Made by a program: the position numbers and the translations under genes. From IMG/VR virus record IMGVR_UViG_3300044729_003961, positions 1 to 25,891 of that record: 25,891 nucleotides of DNA, one strand, 5' to 3'. Under the pieces are notes generated by a model. It made no database searches and was not told where the DNA came from. It worked only from the letters and a program-made list of their open reading frames with translations. The DNA comes from a virus. Below, in pieces: positions 6,702-13,610 of the stretch; positions within the stretch are counted from its first letter, which is position 1, and every line of letters starts with the position of its first letter.

Positions 6702-6953
6702 CTAGGCGGCCATTGGCATCATACCAGCTTTTGTGAGTTGCTTGCGTACTGCCGCCACGTTCCAGCGGTAGCTGTCCCTGGAGCGGGTCTCAGGGAATGC
6801 CGCATAATGGGGGCCGAGCTTCAGCGTACCGTCATCGCGGAACTTGAAGAGTGTCTTACGGTCAATGCCAAGAAGCTCTTCTAGCTTCTGAGCAGAAACC
6901 CAACCAGGATGCGAGGCCATGCAGGCAGTAGTAGCAACCCCCTTACCATACAC
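6702..6953 (-). CDS. Small winged-helix/HTH DNA-binding protein
   Basis: An 83-residue protein whose centre reads WVSAQKLEELLGIDRKTLFKFRDDGTLKLGP. This is the helix-turn-helix plus wing pattern of excisionase/MerR-like small DNA-binding proteins. A WNVAAVRKQL helix near the C-terminus completes the module. ATG 6953 is the longest start, and an internal Met at 6920 (MASHPGWV) would also fit. Neither has a clear Shine-Dalgarno site. The gene stands alone on the minus strand, divergent from the HNH gene at 7047, and is somewhat more GC-rich than its neighbours. It could be a regulator of the adjacent genes or an excisionase-like factor. No integrase is present in this window. Confidence 0.65.
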   Translation of the reverse strand: MYGKGVATTACMASHPGWVSAQKLEELLGIDRKTLFKFRDDGTLKLGPHYAAFPETRSRDSYRWNVAAVRKQLTKAGMMPMAA

Positions 6954-7046
6954 AAGATCAGTGCGAAGTCAAGGGTCTTAACCTAAAATTTATCTTTACG
7001 CCTAAACCTGTAACAGTGTGGACAACTTAAAATGAATTAACGGCAA

Positions 7047-7412
7047 TTGAAGAGCATGTTTTGCAGCCAGCACGAGCCTCTCGCCCTGCTAGTTGAAATA
7101 ACTCCAAAACTTGCCAAGAAACGTTTCAGAGAAAGTATATATCAAGCCTGGGACTACAAATGCGGTTATTGCGGCAAGGACGCCACAAGTCTTGACCATG
7201 TGATCCCACGGTTTAAATCAGGGTGTTCTAATCGACACAACTTGATCCCAGCTTGTTGCCGTTGCAATGCAAACAAAGCTTCGTCACACATGGAAACCTG
7301 GTACAAACAACAAGAGTTTTTTGAACAAGCTAGGTTGGATGCAATAAAAGCCTGGGTGCAACCAGGGAATGTAAACTTAATTGATATGCAAGAATATAAA
7401 GCGGCATCATGA
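7047..7412 (+). CDS. HNH endonuclease (McrA-like zinc finger type)
   Basis: A 121-residue protein with a textbook HNH core: CGYCG (Cys39, Cys42), SLDHVIPRFKSG (Asp50, His51), NRHNLIPAC (Asn65) and CRCNANK (Cys71, Cys73). The start is TTG 7047, with ATG 7056 as the alternative. The stop codon overlaps the next start in an ATGA junction at 7409-7412, so translation of the 745-residue downstream protein is probably coupled to this gene. Unlike the HNH genes at 128 and 1921, no duplicated neighbouring gene end is visible. It may be an older, settled homing gene, or a nuclease with a role in packaging or virion biology. Confidence 0.8.
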   Translation: MKSMFCSQHEPLALLVEITPKLAKKRFRESIYQAWDYKCGYCGKDATSLDHVIPRFKSGCSNRHNLIPACCRCNANKASSHMETWYKQQEFFEQARLDAIKAWVQPGNVNLIDMQEYKAAS

Positions 7413-9646
7413 TTCGTTTTACTGTATCCAATGGGCGCTTGACTCCTGCCTTTGCGGAAGATGTAACCTCGCAAGAAAAAGAAGCCGCAGAGCTTATTGC
7501 TGCACGTTTAAATGCTTTTCAAGGATCGGCGGGAAACTATAGAACATTAATGGAGGGGATTGATAGAGATCTCCAAACCAAAGGTGTTGTACCTAAAGAC
7601 ATCATCGACGCAGATACCATTGGCGCTATCGAATCTTTTTACGAAAAAGCAGCAGGCATAAAACCCTGGGACTCAACTAAACAAGGCAAGAATCTTACTG
7701 ACTTTGATGCAAAGTTTTACGCTGGTTTAGTTCCAGATAAAGCTAAGACCTGGAAGGAAGCAAGTAAAGCAGTTACCTTTGCAGGGCAAAAGATTGCAGA
7801 CGTTGATATCACCAAACAATATCCCGACTTAGACAGTTACCTTCACGCAGACTATAGCTTTGTTGGATCGCCTGCTGGCTTACCTGGTAAACAACGACAA
7901 CTTACGGATTACCAAGAGACTCTTCGCCCTCCAACCGACAGAGAACGTCAGATCTTACGAGAAACTTTATTAGGTACCTCAACTGAGCAGCCAACTTCTT
8001 TGGTTGAGCTTTCTACGCAGCAATACGTTGACCGTCAAGGGGAGCAAACCTTTGGCGCTCTCTCCGCTGACGTACTCAAGCAAACCCTGGATCAGTACTC
8101 AAAAACGCTTAAGCAGGAACAAGTAAGCGCCCTGTTCCAAGGAATGGGCATGCCTGATGTTAATGGCTTTAAGCAAGACATCAAGAACTCTATTATTGGT
8201 GATCTGGGCGGCGGTGGATTTGCAAGCTTTGGTCAAGGTCTTTCCAAGTCTCTTGAAAAGAGTTTAGGAATTGGATCCTCTGTTAAATACAACTGGCAAA
8301 AGTGGTTTGACGAAACACTTGCTGAGCGTTATCGCAATATGCAAGAAATTAAAGACCCAAAAGATGCAGCAACAACGTACAAAATTGAACAAGAATTTGC
8401 GAACAAATTTATCAACGATTACTTGAAGCCACGTTTTGATACCTCAAAGTCAATTACTGAATTTGTCAGCTACATGGATGTGGCTGAAAATGATCAAAAC
8501 GTTTTGCAGACGCAGCTTGCATCAAGTGCATTAAAAGATTTTGCCAACAAACAAGCCAATAATTATCTAAGTGACCTTGCAACAAAAACAACAAGCAAAG
8601 CATTTGACCCTAAGTTTTATTTGAATCCCGAATTATTGAGTGGTACAGATGCCACAAGCAAGGCAAATCTATATGCTCAACAGAAAGCAAGCGTTAACGG
8701 AGCATGGGAAAATAGAGCCTCTATTAATGCTGTAAAAGACGGAAAAACATGGGCGCAATGGGCCTATGAATACGGACTAGACGTCAACAACAAAGATGAT
8801 TTCGCAAGACTGCATTACGAATTGGTGGGTAAACCTCAGGGATATGATCCAGTAGCGGACTCTTATACACGAGATGATCTTGCTTCTTTCATTCAAAAGG
8901 ATTTAGCAACAGCACTTCAAAACCAAAAAGCTTCGTACAGTAATCCGGTGTTTTTGGATTTTGTGTCGGCAGAGACAAAGACACAAGAGCTGGTTGACAA
9001 GTTAAATCTAAAAGACCTGCCAAAGGAGTACTTAGATCAGCTAAAAGGTGTTGGCCTGGATCCAGATGAAACACCATCTGAACAAGTCAAGGCTTATCTT
9101 TCTGAATTCTTACGAACAGAACCTGCTTCTGAGATACGTGAAAAAATTCGCATTCTCAATGAACAACAAATTAAACCTACACAAGAACAATTGGGTGCTG
9201 GATATATTCAGCGAGACACTGATGAAAAACCAAAAGCTCCTGCCGGGGGTACAGCTTTATTTAACATCTTTAAAAAAGGCGGATACAACGGAACCGAGTC
9301 TGAGTTCTATCGTGATTTCTTTCCAGACGCAACAGAGGAAGATAAGAACCTTGCAAAAGTAGACGGCAAGTTATCTACTAAAGGAGGTGTGCAAGGTTTG
9401 TTTGGTTTCTCCATGCCTGACATGTCTGATCCCTTTGCCGCCATGTCATCTATCGGTAGCATGTTTGAAGACAGCAGTGCAAAAGAACCTGAGTTACCTA
9501 CGAAAAAAAGTTATTTTAGCATCTTTACAGACGAGAAGGATGAAGGTGCGCCCTCATACTTTAAAATAGGAAGTAGCAAGACAACAGTTAACAAATCTCC
9601 GTCTGCTCAAGATTTTCTTGGTAGCTTTGGCTCTTTCTTCGGTTAA
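7409..9646 (+). CDS. Large helical virion-type protein, unknown family
   Basis: A 745-residue, highly charged, mostly helical protein with no membrane span, signal peptide or recognised catalytic motif. It is rich in Lys, Asp, Gln and Ala through about residue 620 (for example KFINDYLKPRF, WAQWAYEYGLDV). It then changes to a Phe-, Ser- and Met-rich low-complexity tail with DMSDPFAAMSSIGSMF and a final LGSFGSFFG. The Gly-Phe ending recalls the LFG end of the M23-type protein at 729. The start overlaps the HNH gene by four bases (ATGA). Size and composition suit an internal virion, tail-hub or ejected protein. This is a guess from position. Confidence 0.75.
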   Translation: MIRFTVSNGRLTPAFAEDVTSQEKEAAELIAARLNAFQGSAGNYRTLMEGIDRDLQTKGVVPKDIIDADTIGAIESFYEKAAGIKPWDSTKQGKNLTDFDAKFYAGLVPDKAKTWKEASKAVTFAGQKIADVDITKQYPDLDSYLHADYSFVGSPAGLPGKQRQLTDYQETLRPPTDRERQILRETLLGTSTEQPTSLVELSTQQYVDRQGEQTFGALSADVLKQTLDQYSKTLKQEQVSALFQGMGMPDVNGFKQDIKNSIIGDLGGGGFASFGQGLSKSLEKSLGIGSSVKYNWQKWFDETLAERYRNMQEIKDPKDAATTYKIEQEFANKFINDYLKPRFDTSKSITEFVSYMDVAENDQNVLQTQLASSALKDFANKQANNYLSDLATKTTSKAFDPKFYLNPELLSGTDATSKANLYAQQKASVNGAWENRASINAVKDGKTWAQWAYEYGLDVNNKDDFARLHYELVGKPQGYDPVADSYTRDDLASFIQKDLATALQNQKASYSNPVFLDFVSAETKTQELVDKLNLKDLPKEYLDQLKGVGLDPDETPSEQVKAYLSEFLRTEPASEIREKIRILNEQQIKPTQEQLGAGYIQRDTDEKPKAPAGGTALFNIFKKGGYNGTESEFYRDFFPDATEEDKNLAKVDGKLSTKGGVQGLFGFSMPDMSDPFAAMSSIGSMFEDSSAKEPELPTKKSYFSIFTDEKDEGAPSYFKIGSSKTTVNKSPSAQDFLGSFGSFFG

Positions 9647-9652
9647 TAACAT

Positions 9653-9952
9653 ATGTCAGATAAACGGAAAAAAGCAGCAAAAGCCGCTAAGCTTGCAAAG
9701 GATTCAATGCCTTGCAACAAACCACAACGCACCCCTGGGCACAAGACTAAATCTCATGTGGTCAAAGCCTGTGAAGGAGGAGAAGAGAAAATTATTCGTT
9801 TTGGTCAGCAAGGCGTAGAAGGCGCAGGTAAAAATCCTCAAACCGCTAAAGACAAAGCGCGTAAGAAATCTTATTACGCTAGGCATAATGCCCAGGATCC
9901 TAACCCTGACAAAATGTCAGCAAGGTACTGGAGCCATAAGGTGAAGTGGTAA
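9653..9952 (+). CDS. Small basic conserved phage protein
   Basis: A 99-residue, strongly basic protein. The N-terminus is a Lys/Ala-rich helix (KRKKAAKAAKLAK). The conserved-looking core runs TPGHKTKSHVVKACEGG, IRFGQQG, GAGKNPQTAKDKARKKSYYARH and a C-terminal YWSHKVKW. I recognise this pattern, from memory and not from a search, as a small protein common in marine and freshwater tailed phages, without an assigned function. Basic charge and position after virion genes suit a DNA-binding or internal virion role. The TAA stop overlaps the next ATG by one base. Confidence 0.75.
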   Translation: MSDKRKKAAKAAKLAKDSMPCNKPQRTPGHKTKSHVVKACEGGEEKIIRFGQQGVEGAGKNPQTAKDKARKKSYYARHNAQDPNPDKMSARYWSHKVKW

Positions 9953-10203
9953 TGAAACTAGCAGGTAAGTATAAACAAATTAGTCAGGGGGCAGTTGATC
10001 CTTTCCTTAGTAGGCGTGATCTTGTTAACCGCCAACAATGGACAGAGTCAACCGATTTGTACACAACTGAACCAGCAATACGTCAAGAGTTAAATAAACT
10101 ACTTGGTTACCTGGAACTTGCTGATCCCGGTTCTCAGCAGGCCCGGCAATTACAAACAAAAATCAATGCATTGCGCGGACGGGCATTCGGTGCCCTAAGC
10201 TGA
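9952..10203 (+). CDS. Small unknown phage protein
   Basis: An 83-residue protein starting at ATG 9952, which shares one base with the previous stop (TAATG), so translation is coupled. The first half is polar (KQISQGAVDPFLSRRDLVNRQQW) and the second half is helical (IRQELNKLLGYLEL, then ARQLQTKINALRGRAF). No motif is recognised. It belongs to the same short transcription unit as the basic protein before it. Confidence 0.65.
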   Translation: MKLAGKYKQISQGAVDPFLSRRDLVNRQQWTESTDLYTTEPAIRQELNKLLGYLELADPGSQQARQLQTKINALRGRAFGALS

Positions 10204-10227
10204 TTCACGTAAGCCATCCTGCTATCC

Positions 10228-10353
10228 ATGGCAAAACCCAAATCCACCACACTTCATATCGAAGGCAAGCCCAAAACCACCTCTATTGGTCAAGGCCAGA
10301 ACAGTCGTCCTCAACGCCGAGGCAAGAAAAAGCTTAGGGGTCAAGGCAAGTAA
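10228..10353 (+). CDS. Very small basic phage protein (41 aa)
   Basis: A 41-residue frame from ATG 10228 to TAA 10351. It begins MAKPKSTTLHIEGKPKTTSI and ends KKLRGQGK, with a run of Arg and Lys in between. The composition and the GQG repeats (IGQGQN, RGQGK) suggest a nucleic-acid-binding peptide. It fits exactly between flanking genes and keeps its frame open with sensible codons. I recall similar short proteins in marine phages, but this was not checked. Confidence 0.55.
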   Translation: MAKPKSTTLHIEGKPKTTSIGQGQNSRPQRRGKKKLRGQGK

Positions 10354-10366
10354 AAATTATGTATAT

Positions 10367-10390
10367 TAGGAGTACTAATTGTTACTCCTA
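10367..10390 (+). promoter_or_regulatory. Inverted repeat abutting the lysozyme start codon
   Basis: TAGGAGTA (10367-10374) and TACTCCTA (10383-10390) form a perfect 8-bp stem with an 8-base loop. The only Shine-Dalgarno-like AGGAG (10368-10372) lies in the 5' arm, 17 bases from the ATG, and the A of the ATG closes the stem. Translation of the lysozyme may be controlled by this structure, or the repeat may be a protein-binding site. Confidence 0.6.
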
Positions 10391-11049
10391 TGTCGGATCT
10401 TTCGCATGCGGTTAACTTAATCCGCAAATACGAAGGGTATAGCGAAAAAGCATACCCCGATCCGACAACTGGTCAAGATCCCTACACCATCGGGTTTGGA
10501 ACTCAGTTCTATCCCGATGGTTCTCCCGTCAAGCGTGGCCAATGCTGTACTCGTGAAAAGGCCCTGGAATACCTCTTCCACGAGATCAATGTCATTGACA
10601 ATCAGCTAGCTAAGCTCAACCTTGGTTTGGACAACAGCATGCGCCAGGCCTTAATCTCATTCATCCATTCGGTCGGCTGGGATCCTTTCCTGTACAGCCA
10701 CGTCATCGACCGCATTGAAGCAGAGGACTTCTGTGGTGCTACACAGGAGATGGGCCATTGGATCTGTGATGAGGAGCACAACGTCATCGGTGGCCTTCTG
10801 GACCGCCGCAGGGAAGAGATCAACCTGTTCCTCCAAGAGGTCGATGCCAATCCCTGGTCCTCCACTGAAGTGCTTCTGACAGCCTTCCGCAACTACAGTG
10901 CTGCTCCCCATGAGGTACGTGCAGTTCGTCAACTGGAAGAACGCATCAGTCCTTACATCCTGTCAGAGTTTGCCAATGCGTTTCGTGTAAACGAAAACAA
11001 GTGGGGCGATTTCCCAGACCAGGAACTTGATTTGCTATTCACTAGCTAG
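10390..11049 (+). CDS. T4-type lysozyme (GH24 muramidase)
   Basis: A 219-residue protein. The first 155 residues are a GH24 lysozyme, which hydrolyses the N-acetylmuramic to N-acetylglucosamine bond. The Glu-Asp-Thr triad is visible as Glu15 in IRKYEGYS, Asp24 in AYPDPTTG and Thr33 in YTIGFGT, matching Glu11, Asp20 and Thr26 of T4 lysozyme. LISFIHSVGW and GGLLDRRREEINLF are the usual later helices. The C-terminal 60 or so residues are an additional region with no recognised fold. There is no signal peptide, so a holin would be needed, and a holin-like gene is at 22531. The start codon adjoins an inverted repeat that masks the nearest AGGAG. Codon use is more GC-rich than in the genes before it. 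Confidence 0.9.
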   Translation: MSDLSHAVNLIRKYEGYSEKAYPDPTTGQDPYTIGFGTQFYPDGSPVKRGQCCTREKALEYLFHEINVIDNQLAKLNLGLDNSMRQALISFIHSVGWDPFLYSHVIDRIEAEDFCGATQEMGHWICDEEHNVIGGLLDRRREEINLFLQEVDANPWSSTEVLLTAFRNYSAAPHEVRAVRQLEERISPYILSEFANAFRVNENKWGDFPDQELDLLFTS

Positions 11050-11073
11050 GATTAGAATAATTGCAACAAGCAA

Positions 11074-11379
11074 ATGCAGAGTGGGATGGAGCGTTCAGTC
11101 GAGCCACGGGAATTTGAACTCCCCCTGGAACTCCAGTTTTCCATGCGTAAAGCAGAGCTTCAATCTCAAGAGATGACTTGGGAAGAGCTGCGTTATGCCC
11201 TGCTTAGTCTCTATCATCAACGCATGATGGAGTGGCACGCCATCAAAGACATCATGGCGTCGGAAAACATTGAGATTGACTGGGATCATCCCACTGATCT
11301 GGAATTAGCCGAACTCGCCGCCGCCTGCATGGATGACGACGAGTACGACGATGATGAAGATGAGCTTCAGCCCTTCTGA
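11074..11379 (+). CDS. nblA: NblA-like phycobilisome degradation protein
   Basis: A 101-residue protein. Residues 14-67 follow the NblA pattern: ELPLELQFSMRKAELQ, then MTWEELRYALLSLYHQRMM, then an IKDIM helix. Compare the family layout LxLEQQFxLRxxExQ, Mxxexaxe.LvelYxQMM. NblA is a small helical adaptor of cyanobacteria that brings phycobilisome proteins to the ClpC protease. Host forms are about 60 residues long. Phage copies are known, for example in Microcystis phage Ma-LMM01. This copy has an added strongly acidic tail (DDDEYDDDEDELQPF). If active, it would release amino acids from light-harvesting antennae and lower absorbed light energy during infection. No clear Shine-Dalgarno site is seen. 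The 3' end overlaps the convergent DUF3310 gene by 13 bases. Confidence 0.8.
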   Translation: MQSGMERSVEPREFELPLELQFSMRKAELQSQEMTWEELRYALLSLYHQRMMEWHAIKDIMASENIEIDWDHPTDLELAELAAACMDDDEYDDDEDELQPF

Positions 11380-11657
11380 GCTTCATCAAGTTGAATAAGG
11401 CGCTCCAGATACCACTGTGCTTTTTTCAGTGATTCTGTACCGCCTTTATACCGTTCGCGCCAGCAATACTTTTGGATATTACCTTTTAGGTAGCCACGAT
11501 ACTCTTCAGTTGTAAGAGATGATTCGATGGCTTCGATACATTCCACACCACCACCTTCCGTGTAATGCGGAGGATGGTTTACTACATCTGGAAGAACGGC
11601 AGGTGCTTCTTCCTTGACTGCCCAGGGTACCGGGCAGACGCCATCCTTGCATTCCAT
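11367..11657 (-). CDS. DUF3310 family protein
   Basis: From ATG 11657 this is a 96-residue protein. Residues about 25-90 match the DUF3310 signature: VVNHPPHYTEGGGVECIEAIE, then YLKGNIQKYCWRERYKGG, then SLKKAQWYLERLI. The domain is common in phages, sometimes labelled as a nucleotide kinase, but its function is not firmly known. The frame remains open to ATG 11885. That would add a Gly/Ser-rich segment overlapping most of the upstream gene (11690-12034), so the shorter start is preferred. The distance from the upstream stop is then 33 bases. Confidence 0.8.
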   Translation of the reverse strand: MECKDGVCPVPWAVKEEAPAVLPDVVNHPPHYTEGGGVECIEAIESSLTTEEYRGYLKGNIQKYCWRERYKGGTESLKKAQWYLERLIQLDEAQKG

Positions 11658-11689
11658 CACGGGCTGGTTCTCTGGTGCAGAATCGACTT

Positions 11690-12034
11690 TTATCGGATCA
11701 AACCACGACGTTTTGCCGACAGCATCTGTTCCTCCTCGTCCGGTTCCTCCAGCTCCAGTACTAGAGCCTTGGGTTTCGGAGAGGCTCCCATTGCCAAGCC
11801 CTGCTCCATCGAAGGGATATAGCCCGTCATTCCAGGACGTGCCCCCTCGAGATTCAACGGATTCCTTTCTAGCCCCTGTTCGCATGCGACCAAGCCTCGG
11901 TTGTACATGTCATATAAGGGTACATCATTTTGCTCGTTATCGAGAGGTGCACCAAAGTCTTCTTCATCTAAACAACGACACTTGACTTCATCTTGCACAA
12001 ATGCGTCAAGAAAGCTTGCGGCGGAATGCATCAC
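11690..12034 (-). CDS. Unknown small acidic protein
   Basis: A 114-residue protein beginning MMHSAASFLDAFVQDEVKCR. It has a CRCLDEEDFG segment, a middle part with YDMYNRGL and GMTGYIPSMEQGL, and an acidic stretch (LELEEPDEEEQ) before a basic C-terminus (KRRGLIR). No family is recognised. It precedes DUF3310 in the same direction and is divergent from the gene at 12070. An alternative long frame of the DUF3310 gene overlaps its last third, so one of the two readings must be partly wrong. The ordered composition here favours this gene. Confidence 0.5.
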   Translation of the reverse strand: MMHSAASFLDAFVQDEVKCRCLDEEDFGAPLDNEQNDVPLYDMYNRGLVACEQGLERNPLNLEGARPGMTGYIPSMEQGLAMGASPKPKALVLELEEPDEEEQMLSAKRRGLIR

Positions 12035-12057
12035 GGGATTAATTGATTCACTTCTCC

Positions 12058-12063
12058 TACAAT
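12058..12063 (+). promoter_or_regulatory. Candidate -10 box (TACAAT) at a near-leaderless start
   Basis: TACAAT lies seven bases before ATG 12070. If it is used, transcription would start at or next to the A of the start codon, giving a leaderless or nearly leaderless message. There is no Shine-Dalgarno site in the gap. The 35-base region also has to serve the divergent gene starting at 12034. Confidence 0.35.
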
Positions 12064-12069
12064 GTTAAT

Positions 12070-12396
12070 ATGGCCAACAGATTTAAACCTACATACGATC
12101 CAGGCATCAACTCCGGTACCTCTGGAGCTGAAGTCTCAGACTTGCGCCCTGAGCAGGCCTATGACACAGACTTACGTCGAGTAGATGCTGGCGATAGGCG
12201 TGCAGCGGCTTCTGTCAACAGCAATCAAGATCGAGTTGCAAAGTTTATGCGTGCTGCCCGTAGTGCTGGCGAGTACCAAAAACGTGCTTTAGTTCGTGAA
12301 CCAACGAGCGCAACCTTGGGAGATTCAGGTGGGCGTGCCGGTTCCGTTGGCTACGCCCGTAAACCTAAAGAGCAGTTTGGTAAACCCTTCGGTTAG
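12070..12396 (+). CDS. Small Arg/Ala/Gly-rich unknown phage protein
   Basis: A 108-residue protein from ATG 12070 (an upstream in-frame TTG at 12043 is less likely). The sequence is hydrophilic, rich in Arg, Ala, Ser and Gly, and largely without predicted hydrophobic core (for example DLRRVDAGDRRAAASVN and ARSAGEYQKRALV). It ends FGKPFG. Such sequences are often small virion or scaffold-like proteins. No family is recognised. Its stop overlaps the end of the convergent dCTP deaminase gene by four bases. Confidence 0.6.
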   Translation: MANRFKPTYDPGINSGTSGAEVSDLRPEQAYDTDLRRVDAGDRRAAASVNSNQDRVAKFMRAARSAGEYQKRALVREPTSATLGDSGGRAGSVGYARKPKEQFGKPFG

Positions 12397-12980
12397 ACCT
12401 GAGAAAAGACTACATTATTAGGCTGGTCTTGATACTTGCCTTTCCGGTCTTGGTACGTGGTATGACAAGGGTTGCCACGGTAGAACAACAATTGCGTGAT
12501 CCCTTCATTTGCGTAGATTCGGTTGAAGAGCCCAGTGCAGTTACTGATCTCCAACGTCAAGTAACCCTCCCATCCACTTTCAGCAGGCGTAATGTTGACC
12601 AGGATTCCTGAACGTGCGTAGGTTGATTTACCTACGGCAACAACAGTGACATCTCTGGGAAGCTTCAGGCGTTCTTGGGCAACGCCAAGACAGTATCCGT
12701 ACGGAGGAAGCAAGAAGTATTGACCGCGTTCATCCTCCAAGAGATCAGCAGGCTTCAGAATGTCAGGATCGAAATTCTTCGGATCGCAATCACCAGCTTG
12801 TACCTTGCCAAAAATCAGGCATTGGGAAGGGGATAGCCGAATGTCGTAACCGTATGAGCTGAGACCATAGCTCAAGAGCTTGCGGCCATCTTCCTTGCTG
12901 ACCAAGTGATCAACAAAAGGGGCGATCATCTCCTCTTCTTCAGCAAGTTTTTTGATTTCCCAATCGGCCAGGACGCTCAT
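12393..12980 (-). CDS. dcd: dCTP deaminase
   Basis: A 195-residue protein, the usual length for bacterial Dcd (193 in E. coli). Key motifs are SYGYDIRLS near residue 42, GKSTYARSGILVNITPAESGWEGYLTLEISN at about 117-147 with the nucleotide-binding KSTYAR and the catalytic Glu144, and IYANEGITQLLFY. Dcd deaminates dCTP to dUTP in the cytoplasm, feeding dUMP and dTTP synthesis for phage replication. It is the last gene of a minus-strand operon that begins at 14866, separated by 33 bases from the gene before it. No dUTPase or thymidylate synthase gene occurs in this window. Confidence 0.92.
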   Translation of the reverse strand: MSVLADWEIKKLAEEEEMIAPFVDHLVSKEDGRKLLSYGLSSYGYDIRLSPSQCLIFGKVQAGDCDPKNFDPDILKPADLLEDERGQYFLLPPYGYCLGVAQERLKLPRDVTVVAVGKSTYARSGILVNITPAESGWEGYLTLEISNCTGLFNRIYANEGITQLLFYRGNPCHTTYQDRKGKYQDQPNNVVFSQV

Positions 12981-13013
12981 AGATCCTTGTAATCGTCCTT
13001 CAGTATACAGAGA

Positions 13014-13610
13014 TCAGATGAGAATATGCCCGCGATCTTCGTAGATATTTTTAAAACGTTGGGTAGCATCATCCGTTAAATCGGTGGGGGGTAAGTAGAC
13101 GACAAATGAAGTGCACGTCTGGCGACGCGAAAATTTCTTTCCGTCATACTCCTGCAGCACTGGTCGTGTACGCAAGATGCACATTGGAAAACTAAAGATT
13201 TTAGGTTCGTAACGAATCATGTCAGGACAGTTACTGAAATACAGGCCCTGCTCTATCTCACCAGAGATCCAGGCATGGTACATCCGCCGAAACCATACGG
13301 CATGGGACGATGTCAGCGATACAGCAGAAGCCCTTGTTTTTTTCCAGCGTCCATTCTTCTTATCCCAGAAGTACATGCCCGCAGGTGGAAACAAGTAAGC
13401 CTTGCCGTACCACTGTTGGGCATTCAGTCCATCATCCGCTGGTGTGTAAAAGTTTTCGGCGCCAACATATTCATTGGCTACCTTGGAACTGGCCACATCC
13501 AGTGTGATGCCACCCATTAGTTCGTTTGCAGCAATGATCAGATCTGAGCTTGTGATCAGCTCAATACCTTCTCGTCGGTTGGACGTACGTTGAAGCCCTT
13601 CGTTACTCAT
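13014..13610 (-). CDS. Dam-family (phage N6-adenine methyltransferase) homologue, probably inactive
   Basis: A 198-residue protein that resembles the phage Dam-type adenine methyltransferase family (Pfam Dam). It has SSDLIIAANELMGGITLDVASS (22-42), matching the SAM-binding region, and ENFYTPADDGLNAQQWYGKAYLF (52-74). Where active enzymes carry D/NPPY/F, this protein has LFPPAG (73-78). The catalytic Asp/Asn and the aromatic residue are both missing. The C-terminal half (SSHAVWFRRMYHAW, GLYFSNCPDMIRYEP, FPMCILRTRP) is well ordered, so it is not a decaying gene. It may bind DNA or SAM without methylating. It overlaps the gene at 13607-13990 by four bases, indicating coupling. Confidence 0.65.
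   Translation of the reverse strand: MSNEGLQRTSNRREGIELITSSDLIIAANELMGGITLDVASSKVANEYVGAENFYTPADDGLNAQQWYGKAYLFPPAGMYFWDKKNGRWKKTRASAVSLTSSHAVWFRRMYHAWISGEIEQGLYFSNCPDMIRYEPKIFSFPMCILRTRPVLQEYDGKKFSRRQTCTSFVVYLPPTDLTDDATQRFKNIYEDRGHILI

Noticed and set aside
6702-6953. Excisionase implying a prophage attachment site nearby
   Set aside because: The winged-helix fold fits, but no integrase or att-like direct repeat was found in this window.
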